DNA of 64,000 bases from Pseudoxanthomonas kalamensis DSM 18571 (GCF_010211745.1 NZ_PDWQ01000003.1:186001-250000); one strand, 5' to 3'; numbered from the stretch's first letter, positions 47,518 to 57,587 are shown. Numbers and translations are program-made. The notes: generated by a model not told the origin, from the sequence alone.

Positions 47518-48260
47518 GCAAGCAGAACCAATGGGTGGTCGGCGTCAACGCGGTGGCATCGGCCGTGGTCAACGATGCCGAGCACGTGCATGAAGTGCTG
47601 ATCGATGGCGGTAGCCGCAACGCGCGGTTGACCGAGATCGAGGACAATGCCCGCCGCAGAGGCATTGAAGTGCGCAAGGTCAGCGCGCAGGCGCTGGATG
47701 GCGTGGCCGGCGGCGTGCGCCACCAGGGCGTGGCTGCGCGCTATGCCGCGGCCAAGACCTGGGAGGAGTCCGAACTGCCGGCGCTGGTCGAGGCCGCCGC
47801 CGGCAAGGCCCTGCTGCTGGTGCTGGACGGCGTGCAGGACCCGCACAACCTGGGCGCCTGCCTGCGCAGCGCCGCCGCCGCCGGCGCGACCGCGGTGGTG
47901 ATTCCGAAAGACAAGTCGGCCACGGTCAATGCCACCGTGCGCAAGACCTCGGCCGGCGCCGCCGACCGCTTGCCGGTGGTCGCGGTGACCAATCTGTCGC
48001 GCGCCCTGCGCGACCTGCAGAAACTCGGAGTCTGGATCTATGGCCTGGCCGGCGAGGCCGAGGCATCGCTGTATGCGCTGGATCTTCGCGGCAACGTGGC
48101 GCTGGTGCTGGGCGGCGAGGCCGATGGCCTGCGTCGCCTGACCCGCGAACATTGCGACGGGCTGGCGAAGATTCCGATGCCCGGCGATATCGAGAGCCTC
48201 AATGTCTCGGTCGCCGCCGGGGTGACCCTGTTCGAGGCGGTGCGCCAGCGCGCGGGCTGA
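47514..48260 (+). CDS. rlmB: 23S rRNA (guanosine-2'-O-)-methyltransferase RlmB
   Basis: RlmB methylates the ribose of G2251 in the 23S rRNA P-loop using SAM. The 248-residue SpoU-family product has an N-terminal substrate-binding domain (about 8-80) with WVVGVNAVASAV, and a trefoil-knot SPOUT domain containing LDGVQDPHNLGACLRSAAAA (motif 1), VALVLGGEADGLRRLTRE (motif 2) and IPMPGDIESLNVSVAAGV (motif 3), the knot that binds SAM. It overlaps the Nudix gene and converges on the macrodomain gene 7 bp away. Confidence 0.95.
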   Translation: MSKQNQWVVGVNAVASAVVNDAEHVHEVLIDGGSRNARLTEIEDNARRRGIEVRKVSAQALDGVAGGVRHQGVAARYAAAKTWEESELPALVEAAAGKALLLVLDGVQDPHNLGACLRSAAAAGATAVVIPKDKSATVNATVRKTSAGAADRLPVVAVTNLSRALRDLQKLGVWIYGLAGEAEASLYALDLRGNVALVLGGEADGLRRLTREHCDGLAKIPMPGDIESLNVSVAAGVTLFEAVRQRAG

Positions 48261-48267
48261 CCCTGCT

Positions 48268-48786
48268 TCAGCTGCTGCCGGCCAGCAGCGATTCGTACAG
48301 GGCCAGGTCGCGCGCCGAAAAGCAGCAGAACACTACTTCCGTAATAGAACCCGCCGCTTCCTGCAGCGTGTCCCGGACCGTGGCCACCGCCAGCGGTGCG
48401 GCCTGCTCGGGCGGATAACCGTACACGCCGGTGCTGATGGCGGGGAAGGCCGCGCTGCGCAGACCGTTCGCCTCCGCGAGCCGCAGGCTTTGCCGGTAGC
48501 AGGACGCAAGCAGCTCCGGTTCCCCGTGCTCGCCGTCGCGCCAGACCGGACCGACCGTATGGATGACATGCTGCGCCGGCAACCGGTAGCCGGCGGTGAT
48601 TTTCGCCTCGCCGACGGCGCAGCCGTGCAGCGTGCGGCATTCGGCCAGCAGTTCCGGGCCGGCAGCGCGGTGGATGGCGCCGTCCACGCCGCCGCCGCCC
48701 AGCAGCGAGGGATTGGCCGCGTTGACGATGGCGTCCACACGCAGCGTGGTGATGTCGGCCCGCAGGGCGTGAAGCAGAGTGGCCAT
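48268..48786 (-). CDS. Macrodomain protein, O-acetyl-ADP-ribose deacetylase (YmdB-like)
   Basis: The 172-residue protein is a single macrodomain. The ADP-ribose-binding signatures are [20 protein letters not shown] near 18-37, then [13 protein letters not shown], and the second loop [20 protein letters not shown] near 110-129. [12 protein letters not shown] near 74-85 is also typical. Members hydrolyse O-acetyl-ADP-ribose or ADP-ribosylated proteins, and E. coli YmdB also modulates RNase III. It follows the RNase T gene by 1 bp on the minus strand, suggesting co-transcription. Confidence 0.93.
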   Translation of the reverse strand: MATLLHALRADITTLRVDAIVNAANPSLLGGGGVDGAIHRAAGPELLAECRTLHGCAVGEAKITAGYRLPAQHVIHTVGPVWRDGEHGEPELLASCYRQSLRLAEANGLRSAAFPAISTGVYGYPPEQAAPLAVATVRDTLQEAAGSITEVVFCCFSARDLALYESLLAGSS

Positions 48787-48787
48787 G

Positions 48788-49426
48788 TCAGCCCTGCGGG
48801 GGATGCGGCCAGGCGTTGGCGATGGCGCAGAACAGCCGTGCGGTCTGCTCGGTGTCGTACACGGCCGAATGCGCCTGTTCGGCGTCCCACTCGAAGCCGG
48901 CCGCCTGCACCGCCCGCGCCAGCACGGTCTGCCCGTAGGCGATGCCGGCCAGGGTGACGGTGTCGAACACGCTGAAGGGATGGAACGGATTGCGCTTGTG
49001 CCCGCAGCGGGTCACGGCGGCGTTGAGGAAGTTCAGGTCGAAGTGGGCGTTGTGGCCGACCAGGATCGCGCGCTGGCAACCGTGCTTGCGCACCGCGGCG
49101 CGGACCGGCGCGAACACGTGGTCCAGCGCCTGCTTCTCCGGCTTGGCCAGCCGGAACGGGTGGTCGAGGCGGATGCCGGTCACTTCCAGCGATTTGGGGT
49201 CGATCTCGGTGCCGGGCGCGGGCTCCAGATGCGCGCTGCTGGTTTCGCCGGGGACGAAGCGGCCCTGGTCGTCCAGTTCGATCGGCAGCACCGCGATCTC
49301 AAGCAGGGCATGCCGGTTCCAGTCGAAGCCGCCGGTTTCCACGTCGACCACGACCGGCAGGTAACCGCGGAAGCGCTTGGCCAGCGGCGAAGGCTGGGCA
49401 GGGGGAGGGGGGACTTGCAGACTCAT
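48788..49426 (-). CDS. rnt: Ribonuclease T
   Basis: RNase T is a DEDD-family 3'-5' exoribonuclease that trims tRNA and 5S/23S rRNA ends. The 212-residue product has Exo [13 protein letters not shown] with D28 and E30, Exo [21 protein letters not shown] near 122-140, and Exo [20 protein letters not shown] near 183-199 with the His and Asp of DEDDh. [18 protein letters not shown] and [15 protein letters not shown] are RNase T-specific rather than DnaQ. A proline-rich N-terminal tail precedes the fold. Confidence 0.93.
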   Translation of the reverse strand: MSLQVPPPPAQPSPLAKRFRGYLPVVVDVETGGFDWNRHALLEIAVLPIELDDQGRFVPGETSSAHLEPAPGTEIDPKSLEVTGIRLDHPFRLAKPEKQALDHVFAPVRAAVRKHGCQRAILVGHNAHFDLNFLNAAVTRCGHKRNPFHPFSVFDTVTLAGIAYGQTVLARAVQAAGFEWDAEQAHSAVYDTEQTARLFCAIANAWPHPPQG

Positions 49427-49490
49427 CGGTGCAAGCCTAGCAGAGACGGCAAGCGTCCCCGGTAAGGGGGCGCTCGCCTGGTTGCCGGGA

Positions 49491-50201
49491 TCAGACCACG
49501 CCGGTGGTATTGGTCTGGTCGCGCTTCTCGCGCGGCGGCAGATCGTCCTCGCCGTGGACCAGGAACCAGATGTTCTCGGCGATGTTGGTGGCGTGGTCGC
49601 CGATCCGCTCCAGGTTCTTGGCCATGAACAGCAGGTGCGTGCACGGGGTGATCGCGCGCGGATCTTCCATCATGTAGGTCAGCAGTTCGCGGAACAGGCC
49701 GGTGTACAGGGTGTCGACCTCGGCGTCCTTGGCGCGCACCCGTTCGGCGGCCTCGGTATCATTGGCCGCGTAGGCCTTCAGCACGTCGCGCAACTGGCGG
49801 ACGACCAGGATGCCCAGCGCGTTCAGGCCGCGGGTGTGCGGCAGCGGCGGCGACAGGTTCAGCGCGGTGGAGCGCTTGGCGACATTGGCGGCGTAGTCGC
49901 CGACCCGCTCGATGTCGGCGGCGATCCGCAGCGCGGTCAGCACTTCGCGCAGGTCGCGCGCCAGCGGGCCGCGCATGGCCAGCTTCATCACGTCCTGGCT
50001 GATCTCGCGCTCGAGCGTGTCGATCGCCTCGTCGTTGGCGATGATGCGTTCGGCGGCCTTGTCGTCGCGGCGTTCGACGACATCCAGCGCGGCTTCCAGC
50101 TGCGAGGCGGACATCTCGCCCATGCGCACGATTTCGTTGATCAGGCGCTGGCGTTCCTCGTCATAGCTCTTGACGATGTGGTCGTTCGGTTGGGTGTTCA
50201 T
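49491..50201 (-). CDS. phoU: Phosphate-specific transport system accessory protein PhoU
   Basis: PhoU represses the Pho regulon when phosphate is ample, linking the PstSCAB transporter to PhoR. The 236-residue protein shows two PhoU three-helix repeats, with the metal-binding pattern [18 protein letters not shown] near 94-111 and its twin [20 protein letters not shown] near 193-212. Its start [20 protein letters not shown] matches relatives. It is the last gene of the pst operon, following pstB after 87 bp. Confidence 0.96.
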   Translation of the reverse strand: MNTQPNDHIVKSYDEERQRLINEIVRMGEMSASQLEAALDVVERRDDKAAERIIANDEAIDTLEREISQDVMKLAMRGPLARDLREVLTALRIAADIERVGDYAANVAKRSTALNLSPPLPHTRGLNALGILVVRQLRDVLKAYAANDTEAAERVRAKDAEVDTLYTGLFRELLTYMMEDPRAITPCTHLLFMAKNLERIGDHATNIAENIWFLVHGEDDLPPREKRDQTNTTGVV

Positions 50202-50288
50202 CGGATGCGTCCTGAAGAGGGATGAAGTCGGGTGGGCGGTGGCCAGGGAATCCGGCCGGGCAGGTGCCGGCCGGCCATGCGGCCCGCC

Positions 50289-51138
<850 letters not shown>

Positions 51139-51146
<8 letters not shown>

Positions 51147-52035
51147 GGGAGATCTTGTTCCGCAGCAGGATGGCGCGGGCGCTCAGGCTGACCAGGAGCA
51201 CGAACAGGGTCAGCACCAGGGCGCCGGCCCAGGCGAGTTGTTGCCAGTCGGGAAACGGGCTGCCGGTGTACTGGTTCATCACCACCGGCACGCTGGCCAT
51301 CGGCTGGAAGATGTTGTTGTTCCAGTACTGGTTGCCGAAGGCGGTGAACAGCAGCGGCGCGGTTTCGCCGGAGATGCGGGCCAGCGCCAGCAGGATGCCG
51401 GTGACGATGCCGGCCGAAGCGCTGCGATACAGCACCTGCATGATCACTTTCCACTGCGGCACGCCCAGCGACAGCGCTGCCTCGCGCATCTGCGTGGGCA
51501 CCAGCTGCAGCATCTCGTCGGTGGTGCGGATCACCACCGGCAGCAGGATGAAGGTCAGGGCGATGGCGCCGGCGACCGCCGAGAAGCCGATGAAGGTGAC
51601 CACCAGTGCATAGACGAACAGGCCGAGCACGATCGACGGCGCCGACATCAGGATGTCGTTGACGAAGCGGATCACCATGCCGGCCTTGCGCGCGCGCCCG
51701 TACTCGGACAGCCAGGTGCCTGCGGCCACGCCCAGCGGGGTGCCGATCAGCAGCGCCATCAGGCACATCAGGGCGCTGCCGAAGAAGGCGTTGGCAAGAC
51801 CGCCGCCCTCGCCCGGAGGCGGCGGGGTGATCTTGGTGAACAGGTCCAGGTTGATGCCGTGGATGCCCTTGGCGATCAGGGTCCAGAGGATCCAGGCCAG
51901 GAAGATCAGGCCGAACAGCGCCGCCGCGGTGGCCATCACCAGGGCGATCGCGTTGAAGAACTTGCGCTTGCCGTACAGGCGGTCGGCGACGGCCTGCGAG
52001 CTGGGGCCGGAATTCGGCGAGGCGACGACGTTCAT
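51139..52035 (-). CDS. pstA: Phosphate ABC transporter permease PstA
   Basis: One of two membrane subunits of the PstSCAB importer. The 298-residue product starts at 52035 ([20 protein letters not shown]) and has six transmembrane helices. The periplasmic loop contains [20 protein letters not shown], and the conserved permease loop that docks on PstB is near [20 protein letters not shown] followed by [17 protein letters not shown], both family hallmarks. The first base of its ATG is the last base of the pstC stop (TGATG), so translation is coupled. The longer open frame upstream lies across pstC and is not coding. Confidence 0.95.
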
Positions 52036-53000
52036 CACTTGCCCTCCTTGCGCGCCAGCTGCATCAGCATCAGGCGGGCGATCGCCAGCACGATGAAGGT
52101 GACCACGAACAGCACGAAGCCCAGCAGCAGCAGCGCCGAGCGGTAGGTTTCGGTGGCTTCGCCGAAGTCGTTGGCGATCAGCGCGGCGATGGTGGTGCCC
52201 GGCTCCAGCAGCGACGGGGTCAGGCGCACGCTGTTGCCGACCACATAGGCCACCGCCATCGTTTCGCCGAGCGCGCGACCGAGGCCGAGGAAGATGCCGC
52301 CGATCACCGCCGAGCGCGTATACGGCAGCACGATGTCCCAACTGACTTCCCACTTGGTCGAACCCAGCGCGTAGGCCGACTCCTTCAAGCGGGTCGGCAC
52401 GGTCAGGAACACCTCGCGCATCACCGAGGAGATGAACGGGATGACCATGATCGCCAGCACGAAGCCGGCGGTCAGCATGCCGATGCCCAGCGGCGGGCCG
52501 CGGAACAGCACGCCAATGCCGGGAATCGCGCCCAGGTGGTCGTTGAGCCAGGGAGTGACGTATTCGGTCATCACCGGCACCAGCACGAACAGGCCCCACA
52601 TGCCGTAGATGATCGAGGGAATGCCGGCCAGCAGCTCGATCGCGGTGCCGACCGGGCCGCGCAGCCAGCGCGGCGCCACTTCGGTCAGGAAGAAGGCGAT
52701 ACCGAAGCTGACCGGTACCGCGATCAGCATGGCGATCACGGCGGTGATGAGGGTGCCGTAGATCGGTGCCAGCGCGCCGTAGTGATTCTCGACCGGATTC
52801 CAGTCGGCGGTGTAGAAGAAGCTCAGTCCCTGCTCGAACAGGGCATGGCGGCCGCCCCACAGCATCGACAGCGCGGCGCTGACCAGGGCGAGCAGCACGA
52901 AGATCACCGTGCCGGTAAGGACGTACTTGAACAGACGGTCGGCGCGTGCGTCGCGGACGTCCTGACGGGAATTCTCGACGGAGAGGGCGGTGGCGTTCAT
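52035..53000 (-). CDS. pstC: Phosphate ABC transporter permease PstC
   Basis: The partner membrane subunit of PstA. The 321-residue product has six transmembrane helices, with a first helix at about 24-47. The signatures are AIELLAGIPSIIYGMWGLFV near 121-140, the loop TRLKESAYALGSTKWEVSWD near 203-222 that contacts PstB, and RALGETMAVAYVVGNSVRL near 244-262. It follows pstS after a 90-bp gap containing a strong hairpin. Confidence 0.95.
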   Translation of the reverse strand: MNATALSVENSRQDVRDARADRLFKYVLTGTVIFVLLALVSAALSMLWGGRHALFEQGLSFFYTADWNPVENHYGALAPIYGTLITAVIAMLIAVPVSFGIAFFLTEVAPRWLRGPVGTAIELLAGIPSIIYGMWGLFVLVPVMTEYVTPWLNDHLGAIPGIGVLFRGPPLGIGMLTAGFVLAIMVIPFISSVMREVFLTVPTRLKESAYALGSTKWEVSWDIVLPYTRSAVIGGIFLGLGRALGETMAVAYVVGNSVRLTPSLLEPGTTIAALIANDFGEATETYRSALLLLGFVLFVVTFIVLAIARLMLMQLARKEGK

Positions 53001-53021
53001 GGCGTTCCGGAAGAGAGAGGG

Positions 53022-53057
53022 GTTCCGTCATTCCCGCTGTTGCAGGAATGACGGAAC
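53022..53057 (-). repeat. Perfect hairpin between pstS and pstC
   Basis: Thirteen perfectly paired bases, GTTCCGTCATTCC (53022-53034) with GGAATGACGGAAC (53045-53057), surround a 10-nt loop. No T-run follows. It resembles a REP-type stem that protects the 3' end of the upstream pstS message, allowing more binding protein than permease. Confidence 0.8.
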
Positions 53058-53090
53058 GCTAGCCGAGCGCGTTGCGCACGGACCGTCGCG

Positions 53091-54185
53091 TCACTTGAAC
53101 TCGGCGGCCCAGTAGGCCTCGATCTGGTCCACCAGCTCCTTCGGCAGCGGCACGTAGTGCAGTTCGGTCGCCTGCGCCTGACCGTTCTCGAACGCCCACT
53201 TGAAGAAGTCCAGGGTCGCCTTGCTGCGCGCGGCGTCCTTCGGCTGCTTGTACATCAGCATGAAGTTGGTCGCGGTGATCGGCCAGGCATCGGCGCCGGA
53301 GGCGTTGGTGATGACCAGGTTGAAGTCCTTGGCGCTGGCCCAGTCGGCGGTGGCGGCGGCAGCGGCGAAGCTGGCGTCGCTGGGCTGCACCCAATTGCCG
53401 GCCGCGTTCTGCATGGTCGCGTAGGCCATGTCGTTCTGCACCGCGTAGGCCAGTTCGACGTAGCCGACGCTGCCCTTGATCTGCTGCACGTACGAGGCCA
53501 CGCCCTCGTTGCCCTTGCCGCCGACGCCTTCCGGCCATTGCACCGACTTGCCTTCGCCGACCTTGTCCTTCCAGTCGCCACTGACCTTGGTCAGGTAGTT
53601 GGTGAAATTGAAGGTGGTGCCGGAACCGTCGGAGCGGTGAACCAGGGTGATCTTGACGTCGGGCAGGGTGGTGCCGTCGTTGACCGCGGCAATCGCCGGG
53701 TCGTTCCACTGGGTGATCTTGCCCAGATAGATGTCGGCCAGCAGCGGGCCGGTCAGCTTCAGCTGGCCAGCCGCCAGGCCCTCGACGTTGATGACCGGCA
53801 CCACGCCACCGATCGCGGACGGGAACTGGCCCAGGCCGGCTTCGGCCAACTCTTCACTGCTCAGCGGCGCATCGGAGGAGCCGAAATCGACGGTCGCAGC
53901 CTTGATCTGGGCGATGCCGCCGCCGGAACCGATCGACTGATAGTTGACCTTGGCGCCGGTAGCCGCGTTGTAGTCGGCCGACCACTTGGAGATCAGCGGA
54001 TAGATGAACGAAGCGCCGGCACCGGAGATTTCGGCGGCCGCAGGCGCATCGACGGCCGGGGCGGCGGCGTTGCCGGCATCCGGACCGGAGGTGGCTGGGG
54101 CACCGTCGGCGGCGGGCTTGCACGCGGCCAAGGCCACGCAGACGGACAGGGACAACAGGGCAAGGCGGACCGGCTTGGCGTTCAT
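53091..54185 (-). CDS. pstS: Phosphate-binding lipoprotein PstS (first copy, in pst operon)
   Basis: The periplasmic phosphate receptor of the importer. Start 54185 gives 364 residues. The signal ends in lipobox ALAAC (Cys near 26), so the mature protein is a lipoprotein with an alanine-rich linker (about 27-55). The binding fold begins ISGAGASFIYPLISKWSADY and contains the phosphate ligands in GAGASF, DFGSSDAPLS and VHRSDGSGTTFNFTNYL. GGAG is suitably spaced for this start; an ATG 12 bp upstream lacks one. It lies before pstC and has a three-repeat Pho-box-like site about 77-104 bp upstream. Confidence 0.95.
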   Translation of the reverse strand: MNAKPVRLALLSLSVCVALAACKPAADGAPATSGPDAGNAAAPAVDAPAAAEISGAGASFIYPLISKWSADYNAATGAKVNYQSIGSGGGIAQIKAATVDFGSSDAPLSSEELAEAGLGQFPSAIGGVVPVINVEGLAAGQLKLTGPLLADIYLGKITQWNDPAIAAVNDGTTLPDVKITLVHRSDGSGTTFNFTNYLTKVSGDWKDKVGEGKSVQWPEGVGGKGNEGVASYVQQIKGSVGYVELAYAVQNDMAYATMQNAAGNWVQPSDASFAAAAATADWASAKDFNLVITNASGADAWPITATNFMLMYKQPKDAARSKATLDFFKWAFENGQAQATELHYVPLPKELVDQIEAYWAAEFK

Positions 54186-54261
54186 CGAGGACTCCATGGA
54201 ACGGTAGGGAATGGCAGGCGGGCGGGGCGGGAATACGGCCGCGCAGGGACCCGGCTATGAA

Positions 54262-54289
54262 ATGATGTTTTTGTTACAGCCGTATGACG
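54262..54289 (-). promoter_or_regulatory. Pho-box-like site upstream of the operon pstS
   Basis: On the minus strand GTCAT, GTAAC and ATCAT occur at exact 11-bp intervals (half-sites read at 54288-54284, 54277-54273 and 54266-54262). Eleven-bp tandem spacing is that of PhoB sites. The match to CTGTCAT is partial, so confidence is moderate. Confidence 0.5.
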
Positions 54290-54327
54290 CACCGGCCACG
54301 GATTGGCGCCGGTGGACCGGCGGGCAA

Positions 54328-54355
54328 CAAAAAGCGCGGACCCGAGGGTCCGCGC
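54328..54355 (-). terminator. Intrinsic terminator after the second pstS
   Basis: On the minus strand GCGCGGACCC pairs with GGGTCCGCGC across a three-base loop, followed by five T residues. It ends the upstream pstS paralogue and isolates it from the pst operon. Confidence 0.85.
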
Positions 54356-54389
54356 CGGGGACGAACGACGAGGGAGAGGGGCCCGTCGC

Positions 54390-55412
54390 TCAGTACTTCA
54401 TGTTCTGCGACCAGTAGCCTTCGATCTGCTGCACCAGCGCGTCGGGCAGCGGCACGTAGCCCAGCGAGGTGGCCTGGGCGTCGCCGTTGGCGTAGACCCA
54501 GCGGAAGAATTCCTGCGCGGCCTTGGCTCCGGCCGGATTGTTCTTCGGCTGCTTGTGCATCAGGATGAAGTTGGTCGCGGCGATCGGCCAGGAGTTGGCG
54601 CCGGGTGCGTTGGTCATGACCAGGAAGAAGTCCTCGGCCTTGCCCCATTCGGCCGAAGCCGCCGCCGCCGAAATGGTGTCGTCGTTGGCGTTGACGAAGT
54701 TGCCGTCGGCATTCTTCATGCGTGAGTAGGCGATCTGGTTCTGCACCGCGTAGGACAGTTCCACATAGCCGATGCTGCCCTTGATCTGCTTGACGTAGGC
54801 AGCCACGCCTTCGTTGCCCTTGCCGCCGATGCCGACCGGCCACTGCACCGTGGTGCCTTCGCCGACCTTGTCCTTCCATTCGGCGCTGACCTTGGACAGG
54901 TAATTGGTGAAGTTGAAGCTGGTGCCGGAGCCGTCGGAACGGTGCACGATGGTGATCTTCTGCGCTGGCAGGCTCAGGCCGCCGTTGAGGGCGACGAGGG
55001 CCGGGTCGTTCCACATCTTGATCTTGCCGAGGAAGATGCTGGCCAGGGTCTCGCCGTCCAGCTTCAGCGCGCCGGCTTGCACGCCGGCGACGTTGAACAC
55101 CGGCACGATGCCGCCGATCACCGACGGGAACTGGCCGAGGCCGGAGGCGGCCAGTTCTTCCGGCTTCAGCGGCTTGTCCGAGGAGCCGAAATCGACGGTC
55201 GCGGCCTTGATCTGGGCGATGCCGCCGCCGGAGCCAATCGACTGGTAGTTTACTTCCTTGCCGGTGGCGGCCTTGTAGTCGGACGACCACTTGGACATGG
55301 CTGGATAGACGAACGACGCGCCGGCGCCGGTGACATCGGCGGCCTGCGCGGCGAACGCGAACGACACGGCGATCAGGGATGCGGCGAGACGGGATTTGAG
55401 ATGGAGGGTCAC
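54390..55412 (-). CDS. pstS: Phosphate-binding protein PstS (second copy, monocistronic)
   Basis: A paralogue of the neighbouring receptor, 340 residues, but with a cleavable Sec signal (about 1-24, ending FAAQA) rather than a lipobox, so it should be soluble in the periplasm. The start is GTG 55412, with AGGAG 6 bp upstream; an in-frame ATG at 55466 lies inside the Pho-box-like site. Phosphate-binding loops match the paralogue: VTGAGASFVYPAMSKWSSDY, DFGSSDKPL and VHRSDGSGTSFNFTNYL. It has its own Pho box and terminator. It could deliver phosphate to the same PstCA or act as a scavenging protein. Confidence 0.93.
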   Translation of the reverse strand: MTLHLKSRLAASLIAVSFAFAAQAADVTGAGASFVYPAMSKWSSDYKAATGKEVNYQSIGSGGGIAQIKAATVDFGSSDKPLKPEELAASGLGQFPSVIGGIVPVFNVAGVQAGALKLDGETLASIFLGKIKMWNDPALVALNGGLSLPAQKITIVHRSDGSGTSFNFTNYLSKVSAEWKDKVGEGTTVQWPVGIGGKGNEGVAAYVKQIKGSIGYVELSYAVQNQIAYSRMKNADGNFVNANDDTISAAAASAEWGKAEDFFLVMTNAPGANSWPIAATNFILMHKQPKNNPAGAKAAQEFFRWVYANGDAQATSLGYVPLPDALVQQIEGYWSQNMKY

Positions 55413-55464
55413 GGAGGGCTCCTGAAGGGATGGGGACCGGGCAAGCAAAGCGCCCGGCCATTGC

Positions 55465-55482
55465 ATAACAGGGGGATGACAG
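55465..55482 (-). promoter_or_regulatory. Pho box upstream of the second pstS
   Basis: On the minus strand CTGTCAT-CCCC-CTGTTAT reproduces the 7-4-7 PhoB consensus (CTGTCAT-N4-CTGTCAT) with a single mismatch. It is 53-70 bp upstream of the GTG start, a suitable position for activation. Confidence 0.75.
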
Positions 55483-55574
55483 CCCGACTGCGGCTGCGTG
55501 TCGGAACGATGACGGCGTTCACACGCCCTTCCGGCGACACGCCGGAGCGTGCCGTCGGACAGGCGGTGGCGGGG

Positions 55575-56747
55575 CTACCAGAAGAACTGTGCGCGCGCCT
55601 CGAGAATGCTGGGGTCGTCGCTGACGCCACGGCGATCGCTGGTCGCCTTCACGTAATCGACCATGAACTTGAAGTTGGAGCGCCAGTAGTAGTTCACGCC
55701 CAGGGTGATGGTGTCCATGCTGCCGCCCTCGACGATGCCGTCGTCCAGGTCCAGCGTGTCGTAGCGCAGGCCAAGTTGCCACATGCCGCTGGCCGGCTCC
55801 TTCGGACCGGAGGTGCCGGGCACGCCGGCCTTGTTGCTCCATGTTTCGCCGGTGACGTTCCACAGTGCGCTGATGTAGCCGCCGGAGCTGTCGAAATCGT
55901 CTCCCGGTTGGGCGGCGAAGCCGGTGTCGTAACGCTTGACCGTGTTCATCATGTACTCGGCCTGCAGCTTGAACGGGCCGCTGACCCAGAAGCTTTCCAG
56001 GCCGATGGTCGAGGTGCGGTCGGCGTTGCGGATGCCGGTACTGCCGGTATCGATCAGGCGATTGGACAGGTCGGCATCCGGACGTGCGCGCCAGCGCAGG
56101 GTATCCCCATCGACGTCGTAGTCGACATAGGACGCGCCGACATAGAACACGTTGCCCTTCTCGTTGATCGGCGCCCAGCCGCCACGCAGGCCGAAACCGC
56201 TGCCGTGGGCGCGGTTGCGGGTCAGTTCGCGACCGAAGTAGCTGGCGGTCACCTGCCAGTTGTCGCTGCCGTAGTTGTACGAACCGCCCAGACGACGGCC
56301 CACCGTGTAGGTGTTGGTGATCATCGCCTTTGAGATGAAGTCGTTGTTCTTGGTGCTGGACAACTCTTCCATGCTGTTGGGCTGCTTGAACTGACCCAGC
56401 ATCACGTAGTGGGTCTTGCTGCCGCCCAGCTTGTACTTGATGTTGGTGTCGAGGAACTTGCCGTCGCCGGAGGCGTCGTAGCCGAGGGTCCATTCGAGGT
56501 TGCCGGGGCCCTTGCCCTTCAGCACCAGTTCGGCGCGACGCAGGCCGAAGTCGGTCTTCTCGCCGTCGCCGGCGTCGGCATCCAGATTGGCGACGTCGTT
56601 GTCGTACCAGTAGCCGTCGGTCTGCAGCAGACCTTCGAAGGAGACTTCGGAGCCACCGATCACGTCGACGGCGATGGCAGCCTGCGCGGCCGGCGCAGCG
56701 AGGGCGCCCAGCAGGGCGATGGCGAGGGTCTTGCGGGTCAGGTTCAT
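55575..56747 (-). CDS. Phosphate-selective porin O/P-type outer membrane protein
   Basis: The 390-residue protein has a Sec signal (MNLTRKTLAIALLGALAAPA AQA) and a mature beta-barrel of alternating strands with frequent aromatic girdle residues, ending in FFW, the terminal aromatic needed for outer-membrane insertion. The strand RRAELVLKGKGPGNLEWTLG near 70-89 and GQFKQPNSMEELSSTKNNDF near 118-137 are typical of Porin_O_P (OprP/OprO), which conducts phosphate or polyphosphate. Its position upstream of two pstS and a Pho-box-like site support a phosphate role. Selectivity-filter residues cannot be assigned by eye. Confidence 0.88.
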   Translation of the reverse strand: MNLTRKTLAIALLGALAAPAAQAAIAVDVIGGSEVSFEGLLQTDGYWYDNDVANLDADAGDGEKTDFGLRRAELVLKGKGPGNLEWTLGYDASGDGKFLDTNIKYKLGGSKTHYVMLGQFKQPNSMEELSSTKNNDFISKAMITNTYTVGRRLGGSYNYGSDNWQVTASYFGRELTRNRAHGSGFGLRGGWAPINEKGNVFYVGASYVDYDVDGDTLRWRARPDADLSNRLIDTGSTGIRNADRTSTIGLESFWVSGPFKLQAEYMMNTVKRYDTGFAAQPGDDFDSSGGYISALWNVTGETWSNKAGVPGTSGPKEPASGMWQLGLRYDTLDLDDGIVEGGSMDTITLGVNYYWRSNFKFMVDYVKATSDRRGVSDDPSILEARAQFFW

Positions 56748-56835
56748 GGCATATGCCCTTGGGGCGAGGGAGGACGCCGCGCAGGCTAGGCCGTGAACTT
56801 TGCGTTATTGTGACAGTTTTGTCGTATTTCCATTG

Positions 56836-56853
56836 CGTGACGATAAGATGACG
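56836..56853 (-). promoter_or_regulatory. Pho-box-like site upstream of the OprP-like porin
   Basis: On the minus strand CGTCATC-TTAT-CGTCACG gives GTCAT and GTCAC half-sites 11 bp apart, 89-106 bp before the porin start. A further ACTGTCAC occurs at about 56810-56817, out of phase. Confidence 0.55.
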
Positions 56854-56915
56854 CTGCCCCACGACGCCAGATCGGCGTCGCGATGCTTGTGCCGCGCTGG
56901 TGGTGGCAGGAGCGC

Positions 56916-57587
56916 CTACCGCGTCGTCGTAGTGACGGTCTTGTCCTGGTAGAGGCACAGGTCGCGGATCACGCAGTTCGGGCAGTCGGGCTTGCGCGCC
57001 TTGCAGACATAGCGGCCGTGCAGGATCAGCCAGTGATGCGCATCGGCTTTGAACTCGTCCGGCACCACCTTCAGCAATTTGTCTTCCACCGCGCGTACAT
57101 CCTTGCCCGGCGCCAGTCCGGTACGGTTGGCGATGCGGAAGATGTGCGTGTCCACGGCGATGGTCGGTTCGCCGAAGGCGGTGTTGAGGACCACGTTGGC
57201 GGTCTTGCGGCCGACGCCGGGCAATGCTTCCAGTGCGGCACGGTCGCGCGGCACCTCGCCGCCGTGGGATTCGATCAGGATCCGGCAGGTGGCGATGACA
57301 TTCTTCGCCTTGGCGTTGAACAGGCCGATGGTCGAGATGTAGGTCTTCAGCTGTTGCTCGCCCAGCGCAAGGATGGTTTGCGGCGTGTTGGCGACCGGGT
57401 ACAGCCGGCGTGTGGCCTTGTTGACGCCGACATCGGTGGCCTGCGCCGACAGTACCACCGCGATCAGCAGTTCGAACGGCGTCGAATATTCCAGCTCGGT
57501 GGTCGGCTTCGGATTCAGCTCGCGCAGGCGGGTGAACAGTTCGCGCACCTCGTCGGCGGACAGAGTCTTGCGGCGGCGGGTGTTCAT
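56916..57587 (-). CDS. nth: Endonuclease III
   Basis: Nth is a bifunctional DNA glycosylase/AP lyase that removes oxidised pyrimidines. The 223-residue product (E. coli 211) has the helix-hairpin-helix ALPGVGRKTANVVLNTAFGE with the catalytic Lys and, a little further on, the catalytic Asp in TIAVDTHIFRIANR. The [4Fe-4S] ligands are C-x6-C-x2-C-x5-C in VCKARKPDCPNCVIRDLC. The start at 57587 overlaps the small upstream gene by 4 bp. Longer in-frame sequence runs through that gene and is rejected. Confidence 0.96.
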   Translation of the reverse strand: MNTRRRKTLSADEVRELFTRLRELNPKPTTELEYSTPFELLIAVVLSAQATDVGVNKATRRLYPVANTPQTILALGEQQLKTYISTIGLFNAKAKNVIATCRILIESHGGEVPRDRAALEALPGVGRKTANVVLNTAFGEPTIAVDTHIFRIANRTGLAPGKDVRAVEDKLLKVVPDEFKADAHHWLILHGRYVCKARKPDCPNCVIRDLCLYQDKTVTTTTR

